64,000 nt of DNA, from the NCBI GenBank assembly GCA_018065615.1, contig JAGHSY010000068.1, positions 1 to 64,000 of the forward strand. The letters are read 5' to 3'. The position numbers and the translations under genes are program-made. Of this stretch, positions 17,023 to 26,590 are shown in pieces. The DNA is from Candidatus Colenecus caballi (GTDB taxonomy: Bacteria; Bacteroidota; Bacteroidia; Bacteroidales; Bacteroidaceae). Every line of letters begins with the position of its first letter. The stretch's first letter is position 1. The notes under the pieces were generated by a model. The model ran no database searches. It saw only the letters and a program-made list of their open reading frames with translations, and was not told where the DNA came from.

Positions 17023-19779
17023 ATGAAGAAGTTTCTGAGTCTGCTGACACTATGCCTTACAGTACTTATTCCCAACGTGAAGGCTGGTGACAGCATCAGC
17101 GTAAGTCTGCTTACATGCCAGCCGGGCAAAATCATATATGAACTGTACGGCCACACGGCTGTACTGGTCACTGATTACGGACGCCAGACCCAGGTTGTCT
17201 ATAACTACGGCATGTTTGACTTTTCCGCCCCGCACTTCATCTGGCGGTTCACAATGGGACAGACAGACTATGTCCTGGGCTCAACTTCTCTGCGCCATTT
17301 CATAAGGGAATATGCGGACCGCGGGTCAAAAGTTTACTGTCAGACGCTGAACATATCACAGAAGGAGGCAGGCCTGCTGCGTGATCTGCTTGAAGACAAC
17401 TGCCTGCCGCAGAACCGCGTTTACCGTTACAATTTCCTGTACAACAACTGCGCGACAATGGCGCTGGACAAGATCTTGGAAAGCATTGACGGAACGGTAA
17501 CTTTCCCTGAAACCGACACTACACTGTCTTTCAGGACCGTACTCACAGAACACACATGTGTACAGCCATGGAGCGAATTCGGCGTTGACCTGATTGTCGG
17601 CGCCAGTGCCGACCTGCCGCTCAAAGACAGACAGGAGGCGTTCGCACCCCTTTATCTCATGGAGATGGTAAGCAAAGCAACAATCACTGCCACTGACTCA
17701 CTTGAAACGGTGCGCCCAATGGCCATGCCGGCCTATGAACTTGTCAGTCCGGATCATGAAGTCGATTTCGGACAGCCGCTGCTGACTCCAATCCAGGTCA
17801 TGTGGCTGTTCCTCATGTTTACGCTCATTGTATGTCTGCTCGGATGGTACAGGGAAAGACAGTTCAGGCTGTTTGACGCCTGCCTTTTCGGATTCCAGGG
17901 CCTTGTCGGCATTGTAATAGGACTCCTTTACTTCTTTTCCGAACACCCGACCATGGATTCAAACTGGCTTGTCATTGTTCTGAATCCCATTCCGCTGATC
18001 TGTCTGCCATTCATGTTGCGCAACATGAGAAGAGGCGCGACCGACTGGTTCCTGATTGGAGAGTTCGCAATCTGCGCAGCATTCGTTCTCTGCAGCGGAT
18101 TCATTCCTCAGGACATTGAACCGGCGGTTCTTGTGTTCGTTGCCACTCTTGCTCTGCGCGCGCTGAATTCACTGGCCTTTATGCTTTTCAGGAAAATGCG
18201 TTCCCAGTCCGGAGCTCGCCGCAGCAGTTCACGGATTCCGGTAATACTTTTACTGCTGTCTCTGATTCCGGCTTCCATGCAGGCAAAAACAGAAAAAAGG
18301 CCAAAACTGGTTGTAGGCATTGTCATCGACCAGCTGGACGGTGAAAATCTTGAAAGGATGCTGCCAGTTCTTGGTGATGACGGTTTCAAGAAACTGTGGA
18401 CTCTCGGATACAACAGGACTGAAGCCACCTTTGATTTTGAAGGACCGGACAGGGCTTCGGCCGTGGCATCGGTCCACACAGGCGCATCACCATTCCAGCA
18501 CGGCATTGTGGCCGGACGGTGGATGAATCCGAGAACCCTGAATGCGTCTTCGCCCATTGACGACAGCAACTACGCCGGAATAAATACGATTGAACATTCG
18601 TCACCATGCAGGCTGCTGGCAACCAATCTGGCTGACGAAATGAAACTGGGTTCTGCCGGACGTGCCAAAGTCTGTTCCATTGCAATTGAACGTGACGCCG
18701 CCATTCTTGCCGCAGGACATGAGGCCGATGTTGCCGTCTGGATGAACAGCGATGACTGCCGCTGGTGCTCATCGGACTATTACGGAATACTTCCCGCATG
18801 GATTGATGAAAGGAATGACGTTGAATGGACCAACATTGAATGGAAACCGGTATTCCCGACCGGCGCTTATGTCCAGCTGTCGGAAAGCGAGCGGTACCGC
18901 CCGTTCAGCTACACCTTCAGAAAGAACGATGCATGGGATTTCAGAACTTCACCGTTTGCAAACGACAAGGTGACTGAACTGGCTCTTGCAGCCGTTGACG
19001 GCATGGGACTTGGGCGTGATGACGTGCCTGACCTCCTGACCCTGACACTTTATGCCGGCAATTTCAAGCACACCCCCACTTCTCTGTGGTCTCTGGAACA
19101 GCAGGACATTTATGTACGTCTGGATCAGAACATTGCAGACCTGGTGCGCAAGATAGGAGACAGGATAGGACTTGATGACGTGCTGTTCTTTCTGACCTCA
19201 ACAGGCTATTCCGATTCCGGTACACCGGATCTTGAAGGCACCAGAATCCCAACCGGCACAGTAAGCATGGAAAGGACAGCCGCCCTGCTCAACCTGTACC
19301 TGGGTGCAAAATTCGGCAGCGGCAAATATGTCGAGACATACCACCGCAACCAGTTCTATCTGAACCATGACCTTATTGAAGACAACGGCCTGGCCATGCA
19401 TACAGTTCTGGAAAGCTGCGTTGACCTTCTGGTTCAGGTAAGCGGAATAAGAAACGTCCTTCTGTTAAGGGATCTGATGTCAATGATTCCGGACATGGAG
19501 TCGGCCAGAAAGCGCAATGCCGTCAACAACAGCTGTTCAGGAGACATAATCATTGATGCCATTCCGGGCTGGGGCATTCAGGATGAGAAGGATGGTACGA
19601 CCATTTACCGCAAAAGGACAGACCGCCCCTTCCCTGTCATTCTGTACGGCAACGGAATACGTTCCGAAATCAATCATGATCCTATTTCCATCAGCGTGCT
19701 GGCTCCAACCATTGCGGCACTGACCGGGAATGACTCTCCGAATGCCTGTGTGGCCGGAGCCTTGAAAAACCTGAAATAA
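17023..19779 (+). CDS. fusion of DUF4105 membrane protein and alkaline-phosphatase-like domain
   Basis: 918-residue protein in one uninterrupted frame. Part 1: signal peptide MKKFLSLLTLCLTVLIPNVKA, then a DUF4105 domain (about 25-180, with ELYGHTAVLV and LYNNCAT). Part 2: about five membrane helices (about 250-395). Part 3: an internal hydrophobic segment RIPVILLLLSLIPASMQA that looks like a retained signal peptide, then a PafA-type phosphatase fold from KLVVGIVIDQLDG to the end. The metal site looks degenerate: the usual Asp-His pair after the beta strand reads TSTGYSDS, and the nucleophile loop is PDRASAVASVHTG with no Thr-x-Pro-Gly-His. In Bacteroides the two parts are, to my knowledge, adjacent separate genes. 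The role is unknown, probably in the envelope. Confidence 0.85.
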   Translation: MKKFLSLLTLCLTVLIPNVKAGDSISVSLLTCQPGKIIYELYGHTAVLVTDYGRQTQVVYNYGMFDFSAPHFIWRFTMGQTDYVLGSTSLRHFIREYADRGSKVYCQTLNISQKEAGLLRDLLEDNCLPQNRVYRYNFLYNNCATMALDKILESIDGTVTFPETDTTLSFRTVLTEHTCVQPWSEFGVDLIVGASADLPLKDRQEAFAPLYLMEMVSKATITATDSLETVRPMAMPAYELVSPDHEVDFGQPLLTPIQVMWLFLMFTLIVCLLGWYRERQFRLFDACLFGFQGLVGIVIGLLYFFSEHPTMDSNWLVIVLNPIPLICLPFMLRNMRRGATDWFLIGEFAICAAFVLCSGFIPQDIEPAVLVFVATLALRALNSLAFMLFRKMRSQSGARRSSSRIPVILLLLSLIPASMQAKTEKRPKLVVGIVIDQLDGENLERMLPVLGDDGFKKLWTLGYNRTEATFDFEGPDRASAVASVHTGASPFQHGIVAGRWMNPRTLNASSPIDDSNYAGINTIEHSSPCRLLATNLADEMKLGSAGRAKVCSIAIERDAAILAAGHEADVAVWMNSDDCRWCSSDYYGILPAWIDERNDVEWTNIEWKPVFPTGAYVQLSESERYRPFSYTFRKNDAWDFRTSPFANDKVTELALAAVDGMGLGRDDVPDLLTLTLYAGNFKHTPTSLWSLEQQDIYVRLDQNIADLVRKIGDRIGLDDVLFFLTSTGYSDSGTPDLEGTRIPTGTVSMERTAALLNLYLGAKFGSGKYVETYHRNQFYLNHDLIEDNGLAMHTVLESCVDLLVQVSGIRNVLLLRDLMSMIPDMESARKRNAVNNSCSGDIIIDAIPGWGIQDEKDGTTIYRKRTDRPFPVILYGNGIRSEINHDPISISVLAPTIAALTGNDSPNACVAGALKNLK

Positions 19780-19793
19780 AATGACTAACTTTG
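19761..19793 (+). promoter_or_regulatory. promoter of slyD-aroC
   Basis: CTTG at 19761-19764, 21 bp, then TAACTTTG at 19786-19793, overlapping the end of the preceding gene. The slyD ATG is 30 bp downstream. Confidence 0.55.
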
Positions 19794-19822
19794 CATTCAG
19801 AAACTAAAGACAAAAGAAATAT

Positions 19823-20374
19823 ATGGAAAAGAAATTCATCAGCCTTTCATACGACCTCATGCTCAAGGACGGTGACGGCAAACTTTACAAATACGAAAGT
19901 GCACCCAAAGAACGTCCTTTCAGGTTCATTACCGGAATCGGTTACGCTCTTGACCTGTTTGAAAGCAATGTGGCCGCATTGAAACCAGGTGAGAAATTCG
20001 AATTCCAGATTCCCTGCGCACAGGCATACGGCGAATATGACAAGGAGAACGTGCTGGAACTAGACAAAGGCATATTCCTGCGTGACGGAAAGTTCGATGA
20101 CGAACATGTCAAGCTTGGAGCCATAATCCCTTTGAGTGACGGCGAGCATACCTTCAACGCCACCGTGACCGACATCAGTGCAGACAAGGTCACCGTGGAC
20201 CTGAACCACCCTCTGGCCGGTGAGGACCTGACATTCAAGGGCATGATTCTGGAATCACGTCCGGCCACACAGCAGGAGATTGATGACATTCTCCACCCCA
20301 AGTGCCACGGATGCGGCGGCCATTGCGGTGAAGGCGACTGCAACTGCCAGGGTGACTGCAACGACTGCAAATAA
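19823..20374 (+). CDS. slyD: FKBP-type peptidyl-prolyl isomerase, SlyD-like with Cys/His tail
   Basis: Cytoplasmic prolyl isomerase and chaperone of 183 residues. The FKBP half-domain (PFRFITGIGYALDLFE and KPGEKFEFQIPCAQAYGEYD) is split by the insert-in-flap domain typical of SlyD. The C-terminus is a metal-binding tail of about 25 residues with repeated Cys, Gly and His (CHGCGGHCGEGDCNC, then CQ, CNDCK), suited to nickel or zinc binding. It has no signal peptide. Its TAA is followed with no gap by the aroC ATG. The specific partner, such as a metalloenzyme, is not visible nearby. Confidence 0.9.
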   Translation: MEKKFISLSYDLMLKDGDGKLYKYESAPKERPFRFITGIGYALDLFESNVAALKPGEKFEFQIPCAQAYGEYDKENVLELDKGIFLRDGKFDDEHVKLGAIIPLSDGEHTFNATVTDISADKVTVDLNHPLAGEDLTFKGMILESRPATQQEIDDILHPKCHGCGGHCGEGDCNCQGDCNDCK

Positions 20375-21391
20375 ATGAACACCATAGGACGGCTGCTTAC
20401 ACTTACCACCTTTGGCGAATCACACGGTCCGGCCATTGGAGGCGTGCTTGACGGGATTCCGGCAGGCATATCCATTGATACGTCTCTTGTAGAAAAGCAG
20501 ATGGAACGCCGCCGTCCGGGACAGAACAGACTGGTAAGCGCCCGCCGGGAACCTGATCAGGTGGAGTTCCTGTCCGGAATCTTTGAAGGCAGGTCAACCG
20601 GAGCCCCCATTGCCTTCATTATCAGAAACACTGACGCACGCAGTCAGGACTATGAACAACTGAAAGACGTTTTCCGTCCGTCACATGCCGACTACACCTG
20701 GCAGGAACGCTACGGCATACGTGACTGGCGTGGAGGCGGACGTGCATCGGCCCGAGTTACAGCCCCCATCTGTGTGGCTGGTGCGCTGGCAATGACAGCC
20801 TTGAAAAGCATCATGCCACAGCTGTCAATTGAAGCCGCCATTTCACAAGTGGGCCCCATAACCGTAAATGGCACAGAGTCCGATGCAAAGGTTGAAGCCC
20901 TGCTTGACAGACTCAGGAAGGAGGCCGATTCCACCGGAGGCGTGATAACATGCACCATTGACGGACTGCCGGCCGGCATTGGCAACCCGGTCTTTGACAA
21001 GCTTCAGGCGGGACTTGCCGCAGCCATGATGGGCATCAATGCCGCTAAGGGCTTTGAGTACGGAGACGGATTCCAGGCCGCATCACAACTGGGTTCTCAG
21101 CACAATGACGCATTCCTTATGAAAGACGGGAAGGTTGTGACAGCCACTAACCACAGCGGCGGAATACAGGGAGGCATAAGCAACGGACAGCCCGTCACGT
21201 TCCGTGTGGCGTTCAAGCCCACACCCACTATAGGCAAGCCGCAGCAGACCGTAACATCGGACGGAAAGGAAACGGTTCTGGAAGCGGAAGGACGTCATGA
21301 CCCGTGCGTCGTACTCAGGGCTGTTCCCATAGTGGAATCACTTGCCGCGCTGGTAATCCTTGACCAGTGGCTGTGCGGATCAAGAAAGTAA
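20375..21391 (+). CDS. aroC: chorismate synthase
   Basis: Last step of the shikimate pathway: removes phosphate from EPSP using reduced FMN. 338 residues, slightly shorter than the 350-360 of E. coli because the C-terminal tail ends soon after the last signature. Visible signatures are GESHGPAIGGVLDGIPAG near the N-terminus, RPSHADYTW, RGGGRASARVT and DPCVVLRAVPIVE. It starts directly after slyD. Its last 12 bp overlap the convergent HAD gene. Confidence 0.95.
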   Translation: MNTIGRLLTLTTFGESHGPAIGGVLDGIPAGISIDTSLVEKQMERRRPGQNRLVSARREPDQVEFLSGIFEGRSTGAPIAFIIRNTDARSQDYEQLKDVFRPSHADYTWQERYGIRDWRGGGRASARVTAPICVAGALAMTALKSIMPQLSIEAAISQVGPITVNGTESDAKVEALLDRLRKEADSTGGVITCTIDGLPAGIGNPVFDKLQAGLAAAMMGINAAKGFEYGDGFQAASQLGSQHNDAFLMKDGKVVTATNHSGGIQGGISNGQPVTFRVAFKPTPTIGKPQQTVTSDGKETVLEAEGRHDPCVVLRAVPIVESLAALVILDQWLCGSRK

Positions 21392-22063
21392 ACTGTCAAT
21401 GGAATCTGCAAGTTCCTGCATGGAATGAAGCAGAAACGACGGCTTTTCAGCCAGCAGTATGTCATCGGACAAGGGACCGGTATTGACTGCAATGGTCTCT
21501 ATTCCGGCAGCCACTCCGGCACGTATGCCAAGCGGGGCGTTTTCAACCACAACAGCCTTGGACGCAGGAACGCCTGCAATTGAAAGGCCTTTCAGATAAG
21601 GATCAGGATAGGGCTTGCCGCGCTTCACGTCAAAAGAGGTCACCATGCGGTCACGGGTAATGAAACCTTCAAAGTCACGCTGGACACGTTCTATCAGATT
21701 CTTCTGGCCTGAACCCGTGACAATGAGTATCTGCAGGCCGGCCTGTCTGACCTTGCGGAACACCTCCATGGCGCCCGGCATGACCGGAGCGGCCGGCATG
21801 GCACGGAACAGTCCGGCCTTGTAGTCGTAAATGTCCTGTTCCTCTGTTTCAGTAGTCTCATGCCCCCGTTCACGCAAACTTATTCTGGCAACGGTGGCGC
21901 GACCGGTACAGCCCTCATGCAGATACACGTCTTCTGGGGTCATTTTCATTCCGAAATGGGCCATTGCCTGTGTCCACGCTTTGGAATGGTTGGGCATGGA
22001 ATCATACAAAACGCCATCCATGTCAAACAGGACGGCGCTTTTTCCCTTAAGTGAAAACGGCAT
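21380..22063 (-). CDS. HAD-superfamily hydrolase (beta-phosphoglucomutase-like)
   Basis: 227-residue haloacid dehalogenase fold enzyme. The catalytic motif I is LFDMDGVLYDS, motif II is IVTGSG, and motif III contains KRGKPYPDPYLKG and the acidic VVENAPLGIRAG. The helical cap between motif I and II is that of subfamily I (phosphoglucomutase/phosphatase). The substrate cannot be told. The gene follows pgi by 2 bp at the end of the lysS-gpsA-pgi operon, which hints at a sugar phosphate. It converges on aroC with a 12-bp overlap. Confidence 0.88.
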   Translation of the reverse strand: MPFSLKGKSAVLFDMDGVLYDSMPNHSKAWTQAMAHFGMKMTPEDVYLHEGCTGRATVARISLRERGHETTETEEQDIYDYKAGLFRAMPAAPVMPGAMEVFRKVRQAGLQILIVTGSGQKNLIERVQRDFEGFITRDRMVTSFDVKRGKPYPDPYLKGLSIAGVPASKAVVVENAPLGIRAGVAAGIETIAVNTGPLSDDILLAEKPSFLLHSMQELADSIDSLLS

Positions 22064-22065
22064 GA

Positions 22066-23409
22066 TTACTTTTTCAGACGGGCGGCCAGAGCCTTTGACT
22101 GCTCCTCATAACCCGGTTTGTCCAACAATGCGAACATGTTCTTCTTGTACGCCTCAACGCCCGGCTGGTTGAACGGGTTGATGCCAAGCAGATAGCCGCT
22201 TATGCCGCAGGCCTTCTCAAAGAAATAGATGAGCTGGCCAATCCAGTATTCCTTGAGTTCGGGAACGGTGATTCTTATGTTGGGAACACCGCCGTCAACA
22301 TGTGCCAGCCTTGTTCCAAGTTCAGCCATCTTGTTGACCTCATCGACATGCTTGCCGGCAAGGTAGTTCAGTCCGTCAAGATTCTCATCATCGGCCGGCA
22401 CAAGTACGCTGTGCTGCACCTTGTCAACTGAAATGACCGTCTCGAAAATGATTCTCTCACCCTCCTGAATCCACTGTCCCATGGAATGCAGGTCAGTTGA
22501 GAAATCGACCGATGACGGATATATGCCCTTGTTCTCCTTGCCTTCGGACTCACCGTACAGCTGTTTCCACCATTCCGAGAAGAAATGAAGCTTGGGCTGG
22601 AAGTTCACAAGTATCTCAATCTTCTTGCCGCTGCGGTACAGGGCGTTGCGCGCCGCTGCATAAATGGCAGAGATATTGTCCCTGAAAGCGACCTTACCTG
22701 AAGTCATGCTTTCCATGTCCGATGCACCCCTGACAAGAGCCTCAATGTCATATCCGGCAACGGCTATTGGCAGAAGTCCTACAGGTGACAGCACCGAGTA
22801 GCGGCCGCCCACATTGTCAGGAATTACAAAGGTTGCATATCCTTCTCTGTCAGCGCATACGCGTGCGGCGCCGCGCTCTGCATCGGTTATTGCAACTATG
22901 ACCTTGCGGGCCATATCCTTGCCGCGCTGGTCCTCACACTGCTTCTTGAGCATGCGGAAAGCCAGTGCCGTCTCTGTGGTCGTGCCAGACTTGGATATAT
23001 TGATTACGCCGAACTTCTTTCCTTTAAGATACTGTGCAAGTTCGAACAGATAGTCTTCAGAAATGTTCTGACCGGCAAAAAGGACCGTAGGGTTGCCGTT
23101 GTCCTGAGACGGCTGCGGAAAACTTGATGAAAAGGCTTCAATAACCGCACGTGCTCCAAGATAGCTGCCGCCAATGCCGGCTACGACCACCACTTCACAG
23201 TTCTCACGCAGAACAGAAGCCGTTTCCTTGATGGAATCAATCAGGGACTGGGGCATCCCGGAAGCCAGGTTCAGCCATCCAATAAAGTCATTGCCTTTGC
23301 CTGTTCCCTTTTCAAGCATGTCAATGGCAGCCTTTACATCGGGCTCAAGGGCCATTACATCCTTTTCAGGAACAAAGCCCAGAATCTCAGAAATGTCAAC
23401 CTTAATCAT
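22066..23409 (-). CDS. pgi: glucose-6-phosphate isomerase
   Basis: Interconverts glucose-6-phosphate and fructose-6-phosphate in glycolysis and gluconeogenesis. About 447 residues, the short bacterial form. Visible are [11 protein letters not shown] (sugar phosphate loop), [15 protein letters not shown] (phosphate binding), and the signature with the catalytic His in [15 protein letters not shown]. The ATG at 23409 (MIKVDISE) fits the family; the longer frame from 23451 runs into gpsA. Only 7 bp separate it from gpsA. Confidence 0.95.
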   Translation of the reverse strand: MIKVDISEILGFVPEKDVMALEPDVKAAIDMLEKGTGKGNDFIGWLNLASGMPQSLIDSIKETASVLRENCEVVVVAGIGGSYLGARAVIEAFSSSFPQPSQDNGNPTVLFAGQNISEDYLFELAQYLKGKKFGVINISKSGTTTETALAFRMLKKQCEDQRGKDMARKVIVAITDAERGAARVCADREGYATFVIPDNVGGRYSVLSPVGLLPIAVAGYDIEALVRGASDMESMTSGKVAFRDNISAIYAAARNALYRSGKKIEILVNFQPKLHFFSEWWKQLYGESEGKENKGIYPSSVDFSTDLHSMGQWIQEGERIIFETVISVDKVQHSVLVPADDENLDGLNYLAGKHVDEVNKMAELGTRLAHVDGGVPNIRITVPELKEYWIGQLIYFFEKACGISGYLLGINPFNQPGVEAYKKNMFALLDKPGYEEQSKALAARLKK

Positions 23410-23416
23410 ATAGTCC

Positions 23417-24418
23417 TTATTTGAAAGTATCAGTAAGCAGTTTGATTTCAATTACGGGCGAAATATGCTCGTAGAGTATATTGTAAACGGCATCAAGGAT
23501 TGGCATGTTGACACGGTAATGCTCATTGATCTCCTTCATGCACTTGGTGCCGTAATAGCCATCTGCTATCATCTCCATCTCCAGCTGGGCGGCCTTGACG
23601 GAATAGCCCTTGCCTATCATTGTGCCGAACACGCGGTTGCGGCTGAAATTTGAATAGCCGGTCACCAGCAGGTCACCCAGATAAACGGAATCATTCACGG
23701 CGCGGTTAGGCATGGGTCTTGCCGTTGCCAGGAAACTGTTCATTTCCTGAATGGCGTTGGACATGAGCACAGCCTGGAAATTGTCACCGTACTTGAGACC
23801 GTTGCATATTCCTGCCGCAATGGCGTACACGTTCTTGAGCACAGAACTGAATTCTATGCCCGCAACATCCTGTGAGACCGATGTCTTGACGTATGAATTG
23901 TTCAGCTTGGAAGCAATCATCTGCGCATTTTCCAGTTCCGGACAGCCCACGGTCAGATATGAGAGTCTTTCAAGCGCCACTTCCTCGGCATGGCAGGGAC
24001 CGGCCACCACGGCAATGTTCTCAGTTGGAACGCCGTAGAAACGGTGGAAATAGTCTGACATGAGCAGGTTGTCCTCAGGCACTATGCCCTTGATTGCTGA
24101 CACAATGAACTTGTCGCGCAGCTTGACCTTGAGCTTCTTCATGTGGGCCTTGAAGTACGGTGACGGGGTGACGAACACCAGAACCTCGGACTCATTGACA
24201 ATCTCATTTATGTCCGATGAGAAATTGATCTGCTTCATGTCAAACTGCACGCTTGACAGGTAAGCGGGATTGTGCCCAAGACGCTTGAAGTCCGCAATGC
24301 GGTCATCACGGCGTATGTACCAGTTGATGGAGTCTTCTGTCGAGAGCAGGATTTTGGCAATGGCCGTAGCCCAGCTGCCTCCACCCATTATTGCAAGTTT
24401 TCCTTGTGGGATTGCCAT
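23417..24418 (-). CDS. gpsA: glycerol-3-phosphate dehydrogenase (NAD(P)+)
   Basis: Makes sn-glycerol-3-phosphate from dihydroxyacetone phosphate for phospholipid synthesis. 333 residues. The N-terminal nucleotide-binding loop is [11 protein letters not shown], with Ala in place of the third Gly of GxGxx[12 protein letters not shown] and the catalytic Lys in [13 protein letters not shown] are present. It sits between lysS (8 bp) and pgi (7 bp) on one transcript. Confidence 0.94.
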   Translation of the reverse strand: MAIPQGKLAIMGGGSWATAIAKILLSTEDSINWYIRRDDRIADFKRLGHNPAYLSSVQFDMKQINFSSDINEIVNESEVLVFVTPSPYFKAHMKKLKVKLRDKFIVSAIKGIVPEDNLLMSDYFHRFYGVPTENIAVVAGPCHAEEVALERLSYLTVGCPELENAQMIASKLNNSYVKTSVSQDVAGIEFSSVLKNVYAIAAGICNGLKYGDNFQAVLMSNAIQEMNSFLATARPMPNRAVNDSVYLGDLLVTGYSNFSRNRVFGTMIGKGYSVKAAQLEMEMIADGYYGTKCMKEINEHYRVNMPILDAVYNILYEHISPVIEIKLLTDTFK

Positions 24419-24426
24419 ATCTGGGG

Positions 24427-25938
24427 TCAGTCTTTGCTTTCAGGTTTCATCTGCGGGAAGAACAGGACCTCCTGGATGGTGGTCTGGCCTGTCATGAGCA
24501 TTACAAGACGGTCAATTCCTATTCCTATGCCGCTTGTGGGAGGCATACCGTATTCCAGTGCGCGTACAAAGTCCTGATCAATGAACATGGCCTCGTCATC
24601 GCCCTTCTGGCTAAGGCGCAGCTGGTCCTGGAAACGCTCGTACTGGTCAATGGGGTCATTGAGCTCACTGTATGCGTTGGCCAGTTCCTTGCCGTTCACC
24701 ATAAGTTCGAAACGCTCTGTCAGACCGGCCTTTGAACGGTGCATCTTGGTAAGCGGAGACATTTCAACGGGATAGTCCGTAATGAATGTGGGCTGTATGA
24801 ATGTGCCTTCACAGGTCTCACCGAATATCTCATCTATCAGCTTGCCCTTGCCCATGGCGGGAGTCACCTCAACGCCGCATTTCCTTGCAACCTCACGCAT
24901 CTCATCCTCGGTCATGCCCTCCAGGTCATATCCGGTCTTTTCCTTAATGGCCTCAAGAATGGGCAGACGGCGGTACGGAGCCTTGAAATCGACCTCATTG
25001 TCACCAATCTTCACCTTGGTGGTTCCGTTGGTCTCAAGGGCAATCTTTTCCAGCAGCGTTTCCGTAAAGTCCATCATCCAGTTGTAGTCCTTGTATGAAA
25101 CGTACAGTTCCATGCAGGTGAATTCCGGATTGTGGTTGCGGTCCATACCCTCGTTGCGGAAGTTCTTGCCTATCTCATAAACGCCCTCAAAGCCGCCCAC
25201 AATAAGGCGCTTCAGGTACAGTTCCGTGGCTATGCGGCAGTACAGGTCAATGTCAAGAGTGTTGTGGTGTGTTATGAACGGACGTGCGCTTGCGCCGCCG
25301 GGAATTGACTGCAGGATAGGTGTCTCAACCTCAGTGTAGCCGTTCTCGTCAAGCACTGAACGCAGGGTCTTGATGACCTTGGTGCGCTTCAGGAAAGTCT
25401 CCTTTATGCCGTCATTGACAACCAGGTCCACGTAACGCTGGCGGTAACGCAGGTCGGGGTCATCGAACTTGTCGTATGCGACACCGTCCTTGTACTTGAC
25501 TATGGGCAGCGGACGCAGTGACTTTGACAGCACGGTAAGCTTCTTGGCGTGGATGGTGATCTCACCCATCTGCGTGCGGAAGACAAAGCCCTCGATTCCG
25601 ATGAAATCACCTATGTCAAGCAGCTTCTTGAAGACAATGTTGTACATGTCCTTGTTTTCCTCATCGGGGCAGATGTCGTCACGTGTAATGTAGACCTGAA
25701 TGCGTCCCGTCGAATCCATAAGTTCGATGAACGATGCCTTGCCCATAATGCGGCGGCTCATCATGCGGCCGGCCACGCAAACCTGGCGCAGGGGCTCAAC
25801 ATCGTCCTTGAAATTGGCCTTTATCTCATCAGAATGAGCGTTTGTTGGATACATTGCTGCGGGATACGGGTCAATGCCCATGGCACGCAACTGCTTCAGA
25901 CTCTCTCTTCTGTACTGTTCCTGATCACTTAATTCCAT
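24427..25938 (-). CDS. lysS: lysyl-tRNA synthetase, class II
   Basis: Charges tRNA-Lys. 503 residues. The N-terminal OB-fold anticodon domain occupies about residues 50-150. The class II catalytic domain follows with motif 1 (FLKRTKVIKTLRSVLDENGYTEVETP without its whole context quoted here as one run), motif 2 (FRNEGMDRNHNPEFTCME region) and motif 3 (GIGIGIDRL). It is the first gene of the lysS-gpsA-pgi-HAD operon. A perfect dyad covers its -7 box. Confidence 0.96.
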   Translation of the reverse strand: MELSDQEQYRRESLKQLRAMGIDPYPAAMYPTNAHSDEIKANFKDDVEPLRQVCVAGRMMSRRIMGKASFIELMDSTGRIQVYITRDDICPDEENKDMYNIVFKKLLDIGDFIGIEGFVFRTQMGEITIHAKKLTVLSKSLRPLPIVKYKDGVAYDKFDDPDLRYRQRYVDLVVNDGIKETFLKRTKVIKTLRSVLDENGYTEVETPILQSIPGGASARPFITHHNTLDIDLYCRIATELYLKRLIVGGFEGVYEIGKNFRNEGMDRNHNPEFTCMELYVSYKDYNWMMDFTETLLEKIALETNGTTKVKIGDNEVDFKAPYRRLPILEAIKEKTGYDLEGMTEDEMREVARKCGVEVTPAMGKGKLIDEIFGETCEGTFIQPTFITDYPVEMSPLTKMHRSKAGLTERFELMVNGKELANAYSELNDPIDQYERFQDQLRLSQKGDDEAMFIDQDFVRALEYGMPPTSGIGIGIDRLVMLMTGQTTIQEVLFFPQMKPESKD

Positions 25939-25950
25939 ATGCTAAAAAAA

Positions 25951-25980
25951 TACCTTTGCGAGTAATAACCCGCAAAGGTA
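25951..25980 (-). promoter_or_regulatory. lysS promoter -7 box inside a perfect 10-10-10 dyad
   Basis: TACCTTTGCG (25951-25960), a 10-nt spacer, then CGCAAAGGTA (25971-25980). Each arm contains a TAnnTTTG box pointing inward. The minus-strand box (25973-25980) fits lysS, with transcription starting in or near the spacer and a leader of about 28 nt. No -33 TTTG is seen. The dyad could be an operator or paired convergent promoters. Confidence 0.6.
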
Positions 25981-26010
25981 CACATTTTTACTGAAATAAG
26001 CAGTTTCTGT

Positions 26011-26568
26011 TTACTGGAACATGCCGAAAATAGTAGCCAGTGAAGACAGGGTGTTTGAAACGCCGGCTGTGGTCTCTGAAATGGCATTCACAGTTGAAGC
26101 GACATTGCCCGCTGCTGTGGTTGCACTCTGCTTGGCCTGCTGCGCCTGCTGGCTCTGAGCTGCGGCGGCAAGACCGGCAGCCGCAATGGCAGAAAGGTCA
26201 GTTCCTGAAACCAGAGAACCAAGGGTATTTGTTACAGGCTTTGAAGTCTGCTGGGTGACCAGATTGTTTGAACCAAGAATAAGTCCGGCAGCGAAATCGG
26301 AATAGAAAGCGCTCTTGTCATCAAGATTCTTCAGGCCCTGGATGCCGTTTACCAACTGGGCCATGCTGATGATGTTGTTCAGATTGGTAAGATCAACCTT
26401 ACCGTCTGTCTTGTACTGTGAATACAGGCTCTTCAGGGCTGCTCCTGAATTCTGTCCGTTTACACTGCCTGAAGCGGCTGTTCCCTGAGCGGTGCCACCA
26501 AGAACGCCGCATGATGCTACAAGTGCGCAAAGTGCCACAAGAGCAACTGATTTCAAAAGTTTCTTCAT
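26011..26568 (-). CDS. lipoprotein of unknown function
   Basis: 185-residue lipoprotein. The signal peptide ends in a good lipobox (LVASC, Cys at about 20). The mature part is low in charge and rich in Ala, Ser, Thr, Gln and Asn, with a Gln/Ala-rich helical stretch at about 130-155 (AAAAQSQQAQQAKQ). I do not recognise the family. It is last in a three-gene minus-strand operon after an outer-membrane barrel and a GH97 enzyme, 22 bp behind the latter, so it may act at the envelope with them. Confidence 0.78.
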   Translation of the reverse strand: MKKLLKSVALVALCALVASCGVLGGTAQGTAASGSVNGQNSGAALKSLYSQYKTDGKVDLTNLNNIISMAQLVNGIQGLKNLDDKSAFYSDFAAGLILGSNNLVTQQTSKPVTNTLGSLVSGTDLSAIAAAGLAAAAQSQQAQQAKQSATTAAGNVASTVNAISETTAGVSNTLSSLATIFGMFQ

Positions 26569-26590
26569 AATTAAAAAAGGTTTATAAATA

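Noticed and set aside
25939-26010. T-box or lysine riboswitch before lysS
   Set aside because: The gap is only 72 bp and is dominated by the promoter dyad.
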